Shown: positions 51,327-60,833, counted from the stretch's first letter. The stretch: DNA of 64,000 nucleotides from Haladaptatus cibarius D43 (GCF_000710615.1 NZ_JDTH01000002.1:302082-366081); one strand, 5' to 3'. The notes: generated by a model not told the origin, from the letters alone. Translations and numbers: made by a program.

Positions 51327-53795
51327 CTATGCCGCCGTGGTCGTCGTCGGTTGCTGTACTGTCGTACCTGGTTGTCGTACAATCGTCTGATTGGCTGTTT
51401 GCTGCGCCGTTATGGTCTGTGCCGTCTGTTCTGTTCCCGGTTGCGTCGTCCCCGCAGTCGTCGCACCGGGCGTTCTCGGAACGGTCGTTTGCACACCACG
51501 CTCCTGTTCGATACACGCTTGCACGTCGTCCTGTTCGACCGACGCGACAACCTGTCCGTTCGCGTCGAACAGTGTCGCGTTGAGGAAGACGAAACCCTCC
51601 GCGCCGAAATCTGTGGTCGTGTTCGTCCAGGTGTAGTTCCCGTCCGGCGTTTGTTCGAAGTCGTTCGCCGAGACGTTTTGTGTGACCTGTGCACCCACTT
51701 CTGGATTCGAACTATCGATTAACAGCGCGACCAGTTGCAAGTCCCGCGGTTGCGTCGTGTTTACCGTGACTTCGGTGCAGTTCAAATTCGCTTCGAGCGG
51801 TTCGGCGGGCGGGGTTGGTGTCGTAGTCGTCGTGACTGCGGGTGTCGTCGTGATATCCGTGGTAGTTGTAACGTTCGGTGTGGTGGTCACGGTGTCAGTC
51901 GCTGTGGCGTTAGGTGTCCGTGTCGCGGGAGTGGTAGTCGGCGGAGTCACCGGAGTCGTCCCCGGCGTCGTCGCGTTCGGTGTCGTCTGCGGCGATTGCG
52001 TGGTCGTGGTGTTCTGCGTGGTCGTCGCAATTGGCGGCAGTGTTGTCGTTTCCGATTCCGGTGTCGTCGTAACTGCCGAAATCCGACTCGCTTTGTTCTG
52101 TGCGAGCGAGCGAACCGTCTGCGGTTGCACGTTCTCTCCTGTGGCGATTCGCTCGCTCGCCCGTTCGGTTCCCTCGATTGCGGCCTGTCGAATCTGGCTC
52201 GTGTCGTTCACGTTCTGCTGGGCGGCGGCCCGTGCCGCCCCGGATGCGGCACCCGCGGAAGCGGCCTGCACCTGTTCGACGGTTGCGTCCTGAATTTGCG
52301 TGATTCCGCCGCTTGCCGAACCCAGCGCGGCGGATCGAATTTGCACGAGATTCGCCCGCTGGCTTTGAGAAATCGCGCCGTTCGCACCGCCCCGCGTTGC
52401 AGCTTGTACCTGCCGAACGTCGGCTTGCTGGCGCTGGCTCGCCGAAACGCCGCCCGTCGCGGAGCCTCGTGCGGCAGCTTGGACTTGCGTAATGCTCGCC
52501 TGTTGGCTCTGGGTTACCGCTCCCGCCGCCGCACCGACGCACGCGAACTGAATCTGACGGATTCGCACTGTTTGAACTTGCGTGATACCACCGCTCGCGG
52601 CACCCCTCGCGGCGGCCTGAATCTGTCGTCCCTCGACAATCTGCTTCTGGACGGCACCCTGAACGGCCCCCTGTGCCGACCCCTGCGCGACGACCTGAAT
52701 TTGGACGATGTTTACGGTTTGAATCTGGACGATACTCAGCGCGCCCGCCGCCGCGCCTCGACAGGCCGACTGCACCTGTCTCACGGTTGCCTGCTGAATC
52801 TGCGTGATTCCGCCTTTCGCCGCGCCATGTGCTGCGGTCTGAATCTGGAGAATGCTAGCTTGCTGGAATTGGGAAATCGCCCCCGCCGCGGCACCGCGCG
52901 TCGCGGCCTGTATCTGTCGAATATCGACGCGCTGAATCTGCGTCACCCCGCCTTTGGCCGCACCCAGCGCGGCGACTTGCACTTGTTTCACGTTCGCGCG
53001 TTGGGTCTGTAATGCGCCCGTCGCGGCACCTTGCGCGGCGAACTGCATCTGTCTGATTTCGATTCGCTGGCGCTGGTCGAGCGCGCCGAAGGCCGCGCCC
53101 TGTGCGGCCTCCTGAATCTGTGAAATGCTCACCTGCTGATTTTGTACTGCACCCCTCACGGCACCTGTTCCGGCCCCTCGCGCTGCGATTTGTAGCTGTT
53201 CGACGGTCGCTCGCTGACTCTGCGCCACCGCACCGTGTCCGGCACCGAACGCGGCGGCTTGTATTTGCGTCGCGTCCGCTTGCTGTGCCTGTGTTATCGT
53301 CCCAGCGGTTGCTCCGGTGGTCGCAACCTGAATTTGCCTAATAGAGGTGGTTTGGCTCTGAAGCAGGGTTCCGTGCGCCGCACCGCGGGCGGCGGCCTGC
53401 ACCTGCGAAACGCTTGCTTGCTGGCGCTGGGAAACAGCTTGCACGGCACCCTGTGCGACTGCCTGTCGCTGTTGCTGATTAACCGAAACCCCTTGTCTCT
53501 GTGCTACCGAGGCACCCTGCAACGCGCCGCGAGCGGCGGCCTGCTCGCGGTCTGAGAGCTGTCGTTGCTGGACGTCTGCTCGCTGAACGGCGTTCTCGGG
53601 AACGGAACTGTCCGCTCGGCTAGTTGTCCGTGTTTCCAGCGGTAACACGGTCGGCCCGTTCACCGTCGGCCGCTCGTTGACCGATTCAGTCGCTCCAGTT
53701 GGCGACTGTGCCGAGGGAACCACGGAAACGAAACCAGTAGTCGAGAGCGTCAGGACGAAAACGAACACGAGTGTCGTTTGCGTAAATCGCCTCAT
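51327..53795 (-). CDS. Very large secreted protein with ~19 tandem 23-residue Gln/Ala/Gly repeats
   Basis: An 822-residue protein. Residues 1-30 are a Sec-type signal (MRRFTQTTLVFVFVLTLSTT then GFVSVV). About residues 70-530 hold some 19 repeats of a 23-residue unit such as TQIQRVDIRQIQAATRGAAA plus GAI, with conserved Q-x-Q, Q(I/V)QxAA and GAAxG(A/G)(I/V). Then follow a Thr/Pro-rich stalk (~575-680; many TTTP, NTTTT sequons for glycosylation), a beta-sandwich-like region (LEANLNCTEVTVNTTQPRDL to CIEQERG, two Cys) and a Thr/Gln-rich tail without membrane anchor. No family is recognised. It is likely extracellular and could polymerise or adhere; that is inference. Confidence 0.8.
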   Translation of the reverse strand: MRRFTQTTLVFVFVLTLSTTGFVSVVPSAQSPTGATESVNERPTVNGPTVLPLETRTTSRADSSVPENAVQRADVQQRQLSDREQAAARGALQGASVAQRQGVSVNQQQRQAVAQGAVQAVSQRQQASVSQVQAAARGAAHGTLLQSQTTSIRQIQVATTGATAGTITQAQQADATQIQAAAFGAGHGAVAQSQRATVEQLQIAARGAGTGAVRGAVQNQQVSISQIQEAAQGAAFGALDQRQRIEIRQMQFAAQGAATGALQTQRANVKQVQVAALGAAKGGVTQIQRVDIRQIQAATRGAAAGAISQFQQASILQIQTAAHGAAKGGITQIQQATVRQVQSACRGAAAGALSIVQIQTVNIVQIQVVAQGSAQGAVQGAVQKQIVEGRQIQAAARGAASGGITQVQTVRIRQIQFACVGAAAGAVTQSQQASITQVQAAARGSATGGVSASQRQQADVRQVQAATRGGANGAISQSQRANLVQIRSAALGSASGGITQIQDATVEQVQAASAGAASGAARAAAQQNVNDTSQIRQAAIEGTERASERIATGENVQPQTVRSLAQNKASRISAVTTTPESETTTLPPIATTTQNTTTTQSPQTTPNATTPGTTPVTPPTTTPATRTPNATATDTVTTTPNVTTTTDITTTPAVTTTTTPTPPAEPLEANLNCTEVTVNTTQPRDLQLVALLIDSSNPEVGAQVTQNVSANDFEQTPDGNYTWTNTTTDFGAEGFVFLNATLFDANGQVVASVEQDDVQACIEQERGVQTTVPRTPGATTAGTTQPGTEQTAQTITAQQTANQTIVRQPGTTVQQPTTTTAA

Positions 53796-54110
53796 AATCA
53801 CGTGACTGACGGTAGATTCCAATTTTAATCTTCGACACCGTTAATTCCGTTCTCGGAACCCATCGGCCCGTTGCCGACAGTACACGTGGCGGTTTTCTTC
53901 GGACATCATTGGCAACCGAACCGAACCGTGAGGTAATCGTCGTTTCGATGGTTACGTTCGGACGAGATTTCCTCCACCCAAATATATTCGGTGATACAGT
54001 TATTAGAAACAAAAGTAGACGCGACGATGATTTCAGTTCGACTGCCAGCTTTCTAGGTGTCTAGATTCACCATTCTTTATGCAGGGTCATCAACTGGAGA
54101 TGAGCGTCGC
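53796..54110. other. 315-bp divergent intergenic region
   Basis: Holds the promoters of the large secreted protein (leftward) and the winged-helix gene (rightward; TTCTTTATGC near 54072 is a possible TATA box for it). CAAATATATTCGG near 53968 is another AT-rich box. No repeat or gene seen. Confidence 0.5.
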
Positions 54111-54533
54111 ATGAGCAATGAGTCACCATACCGGGACGACTCGGGGAAACGACCGTCTACAGACCCACCCCACGTACTTCGTGCTGAACCGGCAGTGAGC
54201 AGGCCGTCGTTCGACGACATCTTCAAACTGTTGTCGGAGAAGCGACGGCGATACGCCATTCACCACCTTTCGACGACACCGGAGGGCGTGGCAACGCTTT
54301 CCGACCTCGTCGAACAGGTCGCCGCGTGGGAAACCGAAACGTCGGTCGGCGACGTTCCGGACGATTACCGAAAACGCGTCGAAGCATCGCTTCATCACAC
54401 ACATCTGCCGAAACTCGATGACGCAAACATCATCGACTACGATGCGCGGAGCGAATCCGTCCGCTACTGGGGACAACCCGTCCTCGAAGAGTACGCGGAA
54501 CACGTCGCCGCAATGGAACTACCAGAGCGGTAA
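54111..54533 (+). CDS. Haloarchaeal winged-helix protein (DUF7344-type, second copy)
   Basis: A 140-residue relative of the protein at 14307: DDIFKLLSEKRRRYAIHHLS, TLSDLVEQVAAWETET, then VEASLHHTHLPKLDDANIID (compare LHHSHLPRLEGMGVVEYD). It has an extra 30-residue Arg/Pro-rich N-terminus. It is divergent from the large secreted protein, so it is a candidate regulator of it; that link is inference from position. Confidence 0.75.
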   Translation: MSNESPYRDDSGKRPSTDPPHVLRAEPAVSRPSFDDIFKLLSEKRRRYAIHHLSTTPEGVATLSDLVEQVAAWETETSVGDVPDDYRKRVEASLHHTHLPKLDDANIIDYDARSESVRYWGQPVLEEYAEHVAAMELPER

Positions 54534-54692
54534 TCGTTTATCGCGTTCCGTCCCGCATCGACCCCAAAGACGCTTCTCAAGACCTCCCTTTCCGCCTTTC
54601 CCTCGCTCTTTGCGACCGTTTTTCCGCCCGTCGAAATTTTTGCCGCGTGCGAAAGGGAAAATGGTTTGAAATCACCCCACGGACACGCAACC

Positions 54693-56396
54693 ATGAAAGT
54701 CCGCATCGGCGCGGGGGCAACCGAGGAGGAAGCCTCAGCTATCGCCAGCGCACTCGCCCAGCACGTCGGGAGCGAGGTGAACGTGTACGTCGGGGACGCA
54801 GACGAACCGACCGTTACGTGGAGCGACACCGAGGAACCAATTGAAGACGATTTGGGCCCGACGGAGCGCGAGAAGGAACTGTGGAAGGAAATCGAGGAAA
54901 TCGAGGCAGGTGGCCCCGAGAAGTACAAAGAACGCCTCGCCGAAAAAGGGAAACTGTTCGTCCGCGACCGACTCGACCTCTGGTTCGGCGACGACGGCCT
55001 GAAGTTCGAGGACGGCCGATTTGCCGAGTTCGACGCGGAAGACAAACTTCCAGCGGACGGACTCCTCACAGGCGCGGCGGAGTTCGAAGGCCGAGACGTT
55101 CACTTCATGGCGAACGACTTCACGGTCAAAGCCGGGAGCATGGCCGCGAAAGGCGTCGAGAAGTTCCTCCGGATGCAACAGCGCGCACTCCAGAGCGGCA
55201 ATCCCGTCCTCTACCTGATGGACTCTTCGGGCGGCCGAATCGACCAACAAACCGGATTTTTCGCCAACCGCGAAGGCATCGGAAAATACTACTACAACCA
55301 CTCGATGCTTTCGGGGCGCGTCCCACAGATTTGTGTCCTGTACGGGCCATGTATCGCAGGCGCGGCGTACACGCCGATGTTCGCCGATTTCACCATCATG
55401 GTCGAAGAGATGTCCGCGATGGCCATCGCCTCGCCGCGAATGGTGAAGATGGTAACCGGCGAGGACATCAGCATGCAAGACCTCGGTGGGGCGCAGATGC
55501 ACGCCGAACACTCGGGCAGTGCCGACCTCGTCGCCCGCGACGAGGAACACGCCCGCGAACTCGTCTCCGACCTCATCACGTACCTTCCGAACAAGGCACA
55601 CGAGAAACCGCCACGGAGCGAACCGAAGGCCCCGAAACTGTCGCCGAACGGTATCGACGAGGTCATTCCGCAGAGTCCGAACCGGGCTTACGACATGACC
55701 GACCTGATAGAGCGCGTCGTGGACGCGGATTCGTACTTCGAACTCCGGCCCGACTTCGGCAAGGAAATCATCACTGCCTTCGCCAAAATCGACGGTCGGC
55801 CGGTCGGCATCGTGGCCAATCAACCAGCACAGCGCTCGGGCGCGATTTTCCCGGACGCCGCCGAAAAGGCCGCGGAGTTCATCTGGAAATGTGACGCCTT
55901 CGAGGTGCCACTGCTTTACCTCTGTGACACGCCGGGGTTCATGGCCGGGTCGCAGGTCGAGAAGGACGCGATTTTGGAGAAAGGGAAGAAGATGATTTAC
56001 GCCACGTCTTCCGCGACGGTTCCGAAGCAGTCGGTCGTCGTCCGGAAGGCCTACGGTGCGGGCATCTACGCCATGTCCGGCCCGGCCTACGATCCACAGA
56101 GCGTCATCGCGCTCCCGTCGGGTGAAATCGGCATCATGGGGCCGGAAGCCGCAATCAACGCGGTCTACGCGAACAAGCTGAACGCCATCGAGGACGAAGA
56201 AGAGCGCGCCCAGCGCGAACAGGAACTCCGCGAGGAGTACCGAGAGGACATCGACGCACACCGGATGGCGAGCGAGATGGTCATCGACGACATCGTCCCG
56301 CCGAGCACTCTGCGCAAGGAACTGGTCAATCGCTTCGAGTTCTACGCGGACATGGAAAAGAGTCTGCCGGACAAAAAGCACGGAACGATTCTGTAA
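54693..56396 (+). CDS. Acyl-CoA carboxylase carboxyltransferase with N-terminal PccX-like segment
   Basis: A 567-residue protein. Residues 1-45 (KVRIGAGATEEEASAIASAL and HVGSEVNVYVGDADEP) mirror the helical start of the separate PccX at 8548 ([14 protein letters not shown]). After an acidic linker (~45-75) comes a complete carboxyltransferase: MDSSGGRIDQQTGFFANREG, GPCIAGAAYTPMFADFTIMV, LLYLCDTPGFMAGSQVEKDA and RKAYGAGIYAMSGPAYDP. The active-site blocks differ from pccB (SSGGRID, CDTPGFM), pointing to another acyl-CoA such as a methylcrotonyl-type substrate. No biotin carboxylase is adjacent. Confidence 0.85.
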   Translation: MKVRIGAGATEEEASAIASALAQHVGSEVNVYVGDADEPTVTWSDTEEPIEDDLGPTEREKELWKEIEEIEAGGPEKYKERLAEKGKLFVRDRLDLWFGDDGLKFEDGRFAEFDAEDKLPADGLLTGAAEFEGRDVHFMANDFTVKAGSMAAKGVEKFLRMQQRALQSGNPVLYLMDSSGGRIDQQTGFFANREGIGKYYYNHSMLSGRVPQICVLYGPCIAGAAYTPMFADFTIMVEEMSAMAIASPRMVKMVTGEDISMQDLGGAQMHAEHSGSADLVARDEEHARELVSDLITYLPNKAHEKPPRSEPKAPKLSPNGIDEVIPQSPNRAYDMTDLIERVVDADSYFELRPDFGKEIITAFAKIDGRPVGIVANQPAQRSGAIFPDAAEKAAEFIWKCDAFEVPLLYLCDTPGFMAGSQVEKDAILEKGKKMIYATSSATVPKQSVVVRKAYGAGIYAMSGPAYDPQSVIALPSGEIGIMGPEAAINAVYANKLNAIEDEEERAQREQELREEYREDIDAHRMASEMVIDDIVPPSTLRKELVNRFEFYADMEKSLPDKKHGTIL

Positions 56397-56577
56397 GGAA
56401 ACGGAGCAATTCTGCAAACTGGAATCGGCCCTGTCTTTCGACTATCTTCGACCCAATTTTTCAACGAAGAATCACGTTTAAGGGGTTCATTATCGTCAAT
56501 TCGCCAGTTAAGGCGCTGTATAATAAAGCCGTTTTCCGTCGTTGGTCAGTACAACGCGGGAACTCCGCGACACCATC

Positions 56578-56916
56578 ATGAACCACCAGCGGTTATCCGC
56601 CCGAATCGGCGTGGCACGGCCCAACTTCGGAACCACGGAGCGCCTCCTCTGGTTCGTCGTCCTCCTCGCCCTCGTCGGCGACTTGCTGACGACCTACGTC
56701 GGGTTACGAGCGGGAATGACCGAATCGAACCCGATTGCACGAAGCGCGCTCTCCCAGTTCGGATTCGCGGCGCTTCTCGGACTGAAGGCGTTCTCGCTCG
56801 CGGTCGGGTTCGCCTGTCGCCCCCTCGTCCCGCAGGAGTACGTCGCGCTCATCCCTGCGGGACTCGCGCTCCCGTGGACGATTGCGGTGTTCATCAACCT
56901 CTCGTTGTTGATGTGA
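56578..56916 (+). CDS. Small membrane protein (DUF5658-like)
   Basis: A 112-residue protein from ATG 56578 (MNHQRLSARIGVARP). Three to four helices; the central motif LVGDLLTTYVGLRAGMTESN, then PIARSALSQFG, is the DUF5658 pattern of a conserved Asp and Glu-Ser-Asn-Pro. Function unknown. Convergent with the MaoC gene by 7 bases. Confidence 0.75.
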   Translation: MNHQRLSARIGVARPNFGTTERLLWFVVLLALVGDLLTTYVGLRAGMTESNPIARSALSQFGFAALLGLKAFSLAVGFACRPLVPQEYVALIPAGLALPWTIAVFINLSLLM

Positions 56917-56923
56917 TTTTCTC

Positions 56924-57388
56924 CTACTCGACGTTTTCTTTCTTCAGCGACAGCGCGGTTCTGTCGAATTCACAGACGAGCGTCTCGTCCTCGCCGTTCA
57001 CTGTAAACACTTCGACGTGCATGGTGACGACGCCGCGCTCGCCGTCGCTTGTCTCGCGTTTGTCGGTTACAGTGGATTGGGCGCGAATCGTATCGCCGTG
57101 AAACACCGGGTTCGGGTGCGAAACGTTGTCGTAGGAGAGGTTGGCGACGATGGTTCCCTCCGTGGTGTCCGGAATCGAGACGCCGACTGCGAGGCTCATC
57201 GTGTACAGACCGTTGACCAGCCGCTCGCCGAACTGCGTGTCGCTCGCAAACTCCTCGTCCAAGTGGAGCGGTTGCTGGTTCATCGTCATATCACAGAACT
57301 GCTGGTTGTCACTCTCGCTGACGGTGCGCCGTTTCTCGTGCGTGATAGTTTCTCCGACCTCGAACTCTTCGTAGTAAAGCCCAGTCAT
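56924..57388 (-). CDS. MaoC-like hot-dog dehydratase
   Basis: A 154-residue hot-dog fold protein: FEVGETITHEKRRTVSESDN, QQFCDMTMNQQPLHLDEEFA (the dehydratase region with Asp and His), ERLVNGLYTMSLAVGVSIPD and HPNPVFHGDTIRAQSTVTDK. MaoC enzymes hydrate enoyl-CoA or act as mesaconyl-CoA hydratases; in haloarchaea such a gene may belong to the methylaspartate route, but the exact substrate is not shown. Confidence 0.8.
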   Translation of the reverse strand: MTGLYYEEFEVGETITHEKRRTVSESDNQQFCDMTMNQQPLHLDEEFASDTQFGERLVNGLYTMSLAVGVSIPDTTEGTIVANLSYDNVSHPNPVFHGDTIRAQSTVTDKRETSDGERGVVTMHVEVFTVNGEDETLVCEFDRTALSLKKENVE

Positions 57389-57554
57389 GGGTGAATCTGC
57401 ATCGCGTGCCGGAAAAATGCTATCGGTCTGGCGGTGATTGTTCGAACCGTTTCAACTGTTGCAACGGCGCGGAGGGAGTGTATGCAGTCCATAACAAAGT
57501 AGATAGTATCCGAATGGTGAGACAGTCAGACCAAATTCAGGTCGGGAGAAATAT

Positions 57555-59036
57555 ATGAAAGACGAAAACACGCGACATCCGATGAATCGACGCAAGTTCG
57601 ATGCGACACTCCCCAACAACGGGGGCGAATCGGACGGTATCGACGTGAGTGCGACCGGCGAGTTCCAGTTCGACCAAGTGGTCACGCGGGGGGACACCAC
57701 GGTTTCGCGGAGCGTCGAATGGTCGTTCGAATGTTCCGAAACGAGCGGCGACGTCTCCGAATCGGACGCAGAATCCGAATCGACGGACGACGAGCGCGCC
57801 GCCGCTCGTGAGGACGTAAAGCGATTCGTCTCCGACGGTGGCTTCGATTCGGGGCCGGATTCCAAACCAAATTCGAAAGCGGGGCGGATGGCACCCGACG
57901 GCGGTGTGGAAGACCGCGATAGTTCGTTCGAAACTGGACGTGCGCCGGCGACGCCGAAGAGCGGAGAAGAGCCGAAAACGAGAGCGGAACTCGCAGACGA
58001 CTCGTCCGCGAACGAGTCGCCGACGAGAGATTCGTCGAGCTTCTCGGGACGAACTGCATTGGACGCCGACGCGGACACCGTCCGCGCCCGCTGGTACGCG
58101 CAGGTCGGCGGTCCGGTCGAAACCGCGCCCATCGTCCGAGATGGGTCGGTGTACGTCGGCACCGAAAACGGATTCGTCTGCAATATCGACCACCGCGACG
58201 GCGTGAGCAACTGGCTGTTTCAAGCGTCCAACGCGGTCGGAACCCCCGGCGTCGAAAACGGCCTCACCTACGTCGGCGACCGCAGTGGGAACCTATTCGC
58301 GCTCGATTCCGCTAGCGGGGCGCGCGAATGGCGATTTGAAACCGACGCCGGGCTCGAAGTCTCCCCGCAACTCCTCGGCGACGACCTCTACGTCGCGGCC
58401 CGAGACGGACAGGTGTTCAAACTCGACGCCGGAACCGGCGAAGAACGACTTTCGTTCCGCAGCCCCGCGCGGGCGCTCACGTCGCTCCGAATCGCGCGCG
58501 ATACCCTGTACGCGACCGGCCTCGACGGCGGCCTCTTCGCCCACGACGTGACCGACGGAAGCGAGCAGTTCCGCTTTGCTCCCTCGCTCGCAGTCGCTGG
58601 CGCGCCGGAAGTCGTGGACGACACGGCCTACGTCGGAACCGTCGATGGTGACCGCGTGTACGCTCTCGACGCCGAAACCGGCGAAACGAAGTGGCGCTTC
58701 CGAACGAACGCAGGAATCTGGTCGTCACCAGTCGCCGTGAGCGGCATCGTCTACGTCGGCTGTGCCGACGGAAACGTCTACGCGCTGGACGCCCGCGAGG
58801 GAACCGTCAGGTGGCGTGTGCAGACTGGTGCGCGCGTCTGGGGGTCGCCCGTTCTCACCAACGAACTGGTGTACGTCGCAAACGACGACGGGATGGTGTT
58901 CGCGCTCGACCGCGCCGACGGCCACGTTCGCTGGCAGTTTAGCGCACAGGACGCCCTCGTCGCCCCGCCAGCAATCGGACGCGATGGCGTCTACGTCGGC
59001 GACGTGGCGGGAACGGTGTACGCCCTGCCGCAGTAA
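57555..59036 (+). CDS. PQQ-like beta-propeller protein with acidic N-terminal half
   Basis: A 493-residue protein. Residues 1-175 are low-complexity and acidic (Ser/Asp/Glu runs). The rest has eight blades marked by repeats such as VYVGTENGFVCNIDHRDG, YVGDRSGNLFALDSASG, YVGCADGNVYALDAREG and YVANDDGMVFALDRADG. There is no evident signal peptide. The PQQ-like fold is used for quinoprotein enzymes and for protein scaffolds such as BamB; no PQQ ligands are obvious, so a structural role is possible. Confidence 0.75.
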   Translation: MKDENTRHPMNRRKFDATLPNNGGESDGIDVSATGEFQFDQVVTRGDTTVSRSVEWSFECSETSGDVSESDAESESTDDERAAAREDVKRFVSDGGFDSGPDSKPNSKAGRMAPDGGVEDRDSSFETGRAPATPKSGEEPKTRAELADDSSANESPTRDSSSFSGRTALDADADTVRARWYAQVGGPVETAPIVRDGSVYVGTENGFVCNIDHRDGVSNWLFQASNAVGTPGVENGLTYVGDRSGNLFALDSASGAREWRFETDAGLEVSPQLLGDDLYVAARDGQVFKLDAGTGEERLSFRSPARALTSLRIARDTLYATGLDGGLFAHDVTDGSEQFRFAPSLAVAGAPEVVDDTAYVGTVDGDRVYALDAETGETKWRFRTNAGIWSSPVAVSGIVYVGCADGNVYALDAREGTVRWRVQTGARVWGSPVLTNELVYVANDDGMVFALDRADGHVRWQFSAQDALVAPPAIGRDGVYVGDVAGTVYALPQ

Positions 59037-59258
59037 GCCCGGACTGATTCTCTCATCGGTACTCCCGACCACATTTCACCCTCGTTTTCTTCTGATTCAC
59101 CGGAATAAGCGTCGTCAATATTCCAAAAGAACGTTCGTCCGATTCTGTTTTTCTGCGGTCTATGTCGTGGTATCGCATATCGTTCCCGGCTCGGATGGCA
59201 AGGTCTTTGCCCGGTCGGGTAAGAATTGCCGGTCAGAACCCGCAGAGGTCCCAACATC

Positions 59259-60533
59259 ATGTCATCAACTGGGAAACAGAAAGAAGAGGAACCGGAGACG
59301 GCGGCAGAGACAGCACGGCGACAGCTTGAACGTGCCGCGGCACACCTCGATGTGGACCGTGGAATCATCGAGCGATTGAAACACCCCGACCAAGTTCATC
59401 GTGTGTCGGTCCCGCTCGAGCGAGACGACGGCGAAACGGACGTTTTCACCGGCTACCGCGCCCAGCACGATAGCGTGCGCGGCCCGTTCAAAGGCGGCAT
59501 GCGCTACCATCCCGGCGTGACCGAGGAGGAGTGTACCGGTCTGTCGATGTGGATGACGTGGAAATGCGCCGTCATGAATCTCCCGTTCGGCGGCGCGAAA
59601 GGCGGTATCGTCGTGAATCCGAAAGAACTGAGCAGCGAAGAAAAAGAACGCCTCACGCGACGGTTCGCCGAGGAACTTCGCGACTTCATCGGCCCGATGC
59701 ACGACATTCCTGCCCCGGACATGGGAACCGACGCGCAGACGATGGCGTGGTTCATGGACGCCTACTCGATGCAGGAGGGGGAAACCCAACCCGGCGTCGT
59801 CACAGGCAAGCCACCGGTCGTCGGCGGTTCCTACGGCCGTGAAGAGTCGCCCGGACGCTCCGTGGCCATCATCACCCGCGAGGCGTGTGACTACTACGAC
59901 TACCCGCTCGAAGATACGTCGGTCGCCATCCAAGGATTCGGGAGCGTCGGTGCAAACGCCGCCCTCGCCCTCCACGAATGGGGCGCAAACGTCGTCGCCG
60001 TCTCCGACGTGAACGGCGCAATTTACGACCCCGACGGATTGAACATTGACGAAATTCCGACCCACGAGGAAGAACCGGAAGCAGTCACGACGTTCGACGC
60101 GCCACAACACGTTTCGAACGACGAACTCCTCGAACTGGACGTTGACGTGCTCATTCCGGCCGCAATCGGCAACGTTCTCACCGAGTCGAACGCCCACGAG
60201 GTCAAAGCCGACATCGTCGTCGAAGGGGCGAACGGCCCGACGACGACGACGGCAGACGAAATCATGAAGAAGCGCGGCATCAACGTCATTCCGGACATCC
60301 TCGCCAACGCGGGCGGCGTGACGGTGTCGTACTTCGAATGGTTGCAAGACATCAACCGACGCCAGTGGTCGCTCGAAAGAGTGAACGAGGAACTCGAATC
60401 CGAGATGCTAGACGCGTGGAACGACGTTCGTGCCGAAGTCGAAGAGCGCGACGTGACGTGGCGTGACGCTGCCTACATCGTCGGCTTGTCGCGTATCGCG
60501 GAAGCGCATCAGGTCCGCGGACTCTGGCCATAG
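59259..60533 (+). CDS. gdhB: Glutamate dehydrogenase (first copy)
   Basis: A 424-residue GDH. It begins [20 protein letters not shown] and has [30 protein letters not shown] with the catalytic Lys, [19 protein letters not shown] and [20 protein letters not shown] (nucleotide site). It interconverts glutamate and 2-oxoglutarate; which cofactor is not decided. A second copy lies at 62443; the two differ strongly in their central helices, so they are not recent duplicates. Confidence 0.9.
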   Translation: MSSTGKQKEEEPETAAETARRQLERAAAHLDVDRGIIERLKHPDQVHRVSVPLERDDGETDVFTGYRAQHDSVRGPFKGGMRYHPGVTEEECTGLSMWMTWKCAVMNLPFGGAKGGIVVNPKELSSEEKERLTRRFAEELRDFIGPMHDIPAPDMGTDAQTMAWFMDAYSMQEGETQPGVVTGKPPVVGGSYGREESPGRSVAIITREACDYYDYPLEDTSVAIQGFGSVGANAALALHEWGANVVAVSDVNGAIYDPDGLNIDEIPTHEEEPEAVTTFDAPQHVSNDELLELDVDVLIPAAIGNVLTESNAHEVKADIVVEGANGPTTTTADEIMKKRGINVIPDILANAGGVTVSYFEWLQDINRRQWSLERVNEELESEMLDAWNDVRAEVEERDVTWRDAAYIVGLSRIAEAHQVRGLWP

Positions 60534-60593
60534 AGCGGCGTTCGCAGTATCACTTTTGGTGAGTCGGCGAATAAAAAATTGATTTTCTCGGCG

Positions 60594-60833
60594 TTAGCAG
60601 TAACAACACTGACAGGTACAGCGGTTACAGCCGTCCGGTTCGAAACAGCAGTCTTCGGGATTCACGTCCGCTTCTTCGACGGACATCGTGACTCGTTCGC
60701 CCTGTTCGTTCAGTACCGAGACGTTCGACACGTCGTCGAGTGATGGTCGTTCAGTCGCGCTGGCGGTTGCTGTCATTCCGAATGCCAGTGCGCTCGCCGA
60801 TGCCGCGTTCTTGAGTAGGTTGCGTCGGTTCAT
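60594..60833 (-). CDS. Tiny exported Cys-rich peptide (precursor-like)
   Basis: A 79-residue peptide. Residues 1-26 form an RR-containing signal (MNRRNLLKNAASASALAFGM then TATASA), then an acidic segment (SLDDVSNVSVLNEQGE) and a Cys-packed end DCCFEPDGCNRCTCQCCYC with eight cysteines in the last 18 residues. A small propeptide plus Cys core suggests a disulfide-rich secreted toxin, bacteriocin or metal-binding peptide. No modification enzyme or immunity gene is obvious nearby. AT-rich DNA at 60845-60890 contains TATA-like boxes. Confidence 0.6.
   Translation of the reverse strand: MNRRNLLKNAASASALAFGMTATASATERPSLDDVSNVSVLNEQGERVTMSVEEADVNPEDCCFEPDGCNRCTCQCCYC

Noticed and set aside
51735-53012. 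A 425-codon plus-strand frame antisense to the giant repeat protein
   Set aside because: The repeat structure of the real gene makes the opposite strand open as well. The translation is Arg/Cys/Leu-rich with no signal peptide or acidic bias, unlike native proteins here.
60594-60833. Identification of the Cys-rich peptide as a known halocin
   Set aside because: Known halocin C8 precursors are much larger with a different Cys spacing; no immunity segment is visible here.
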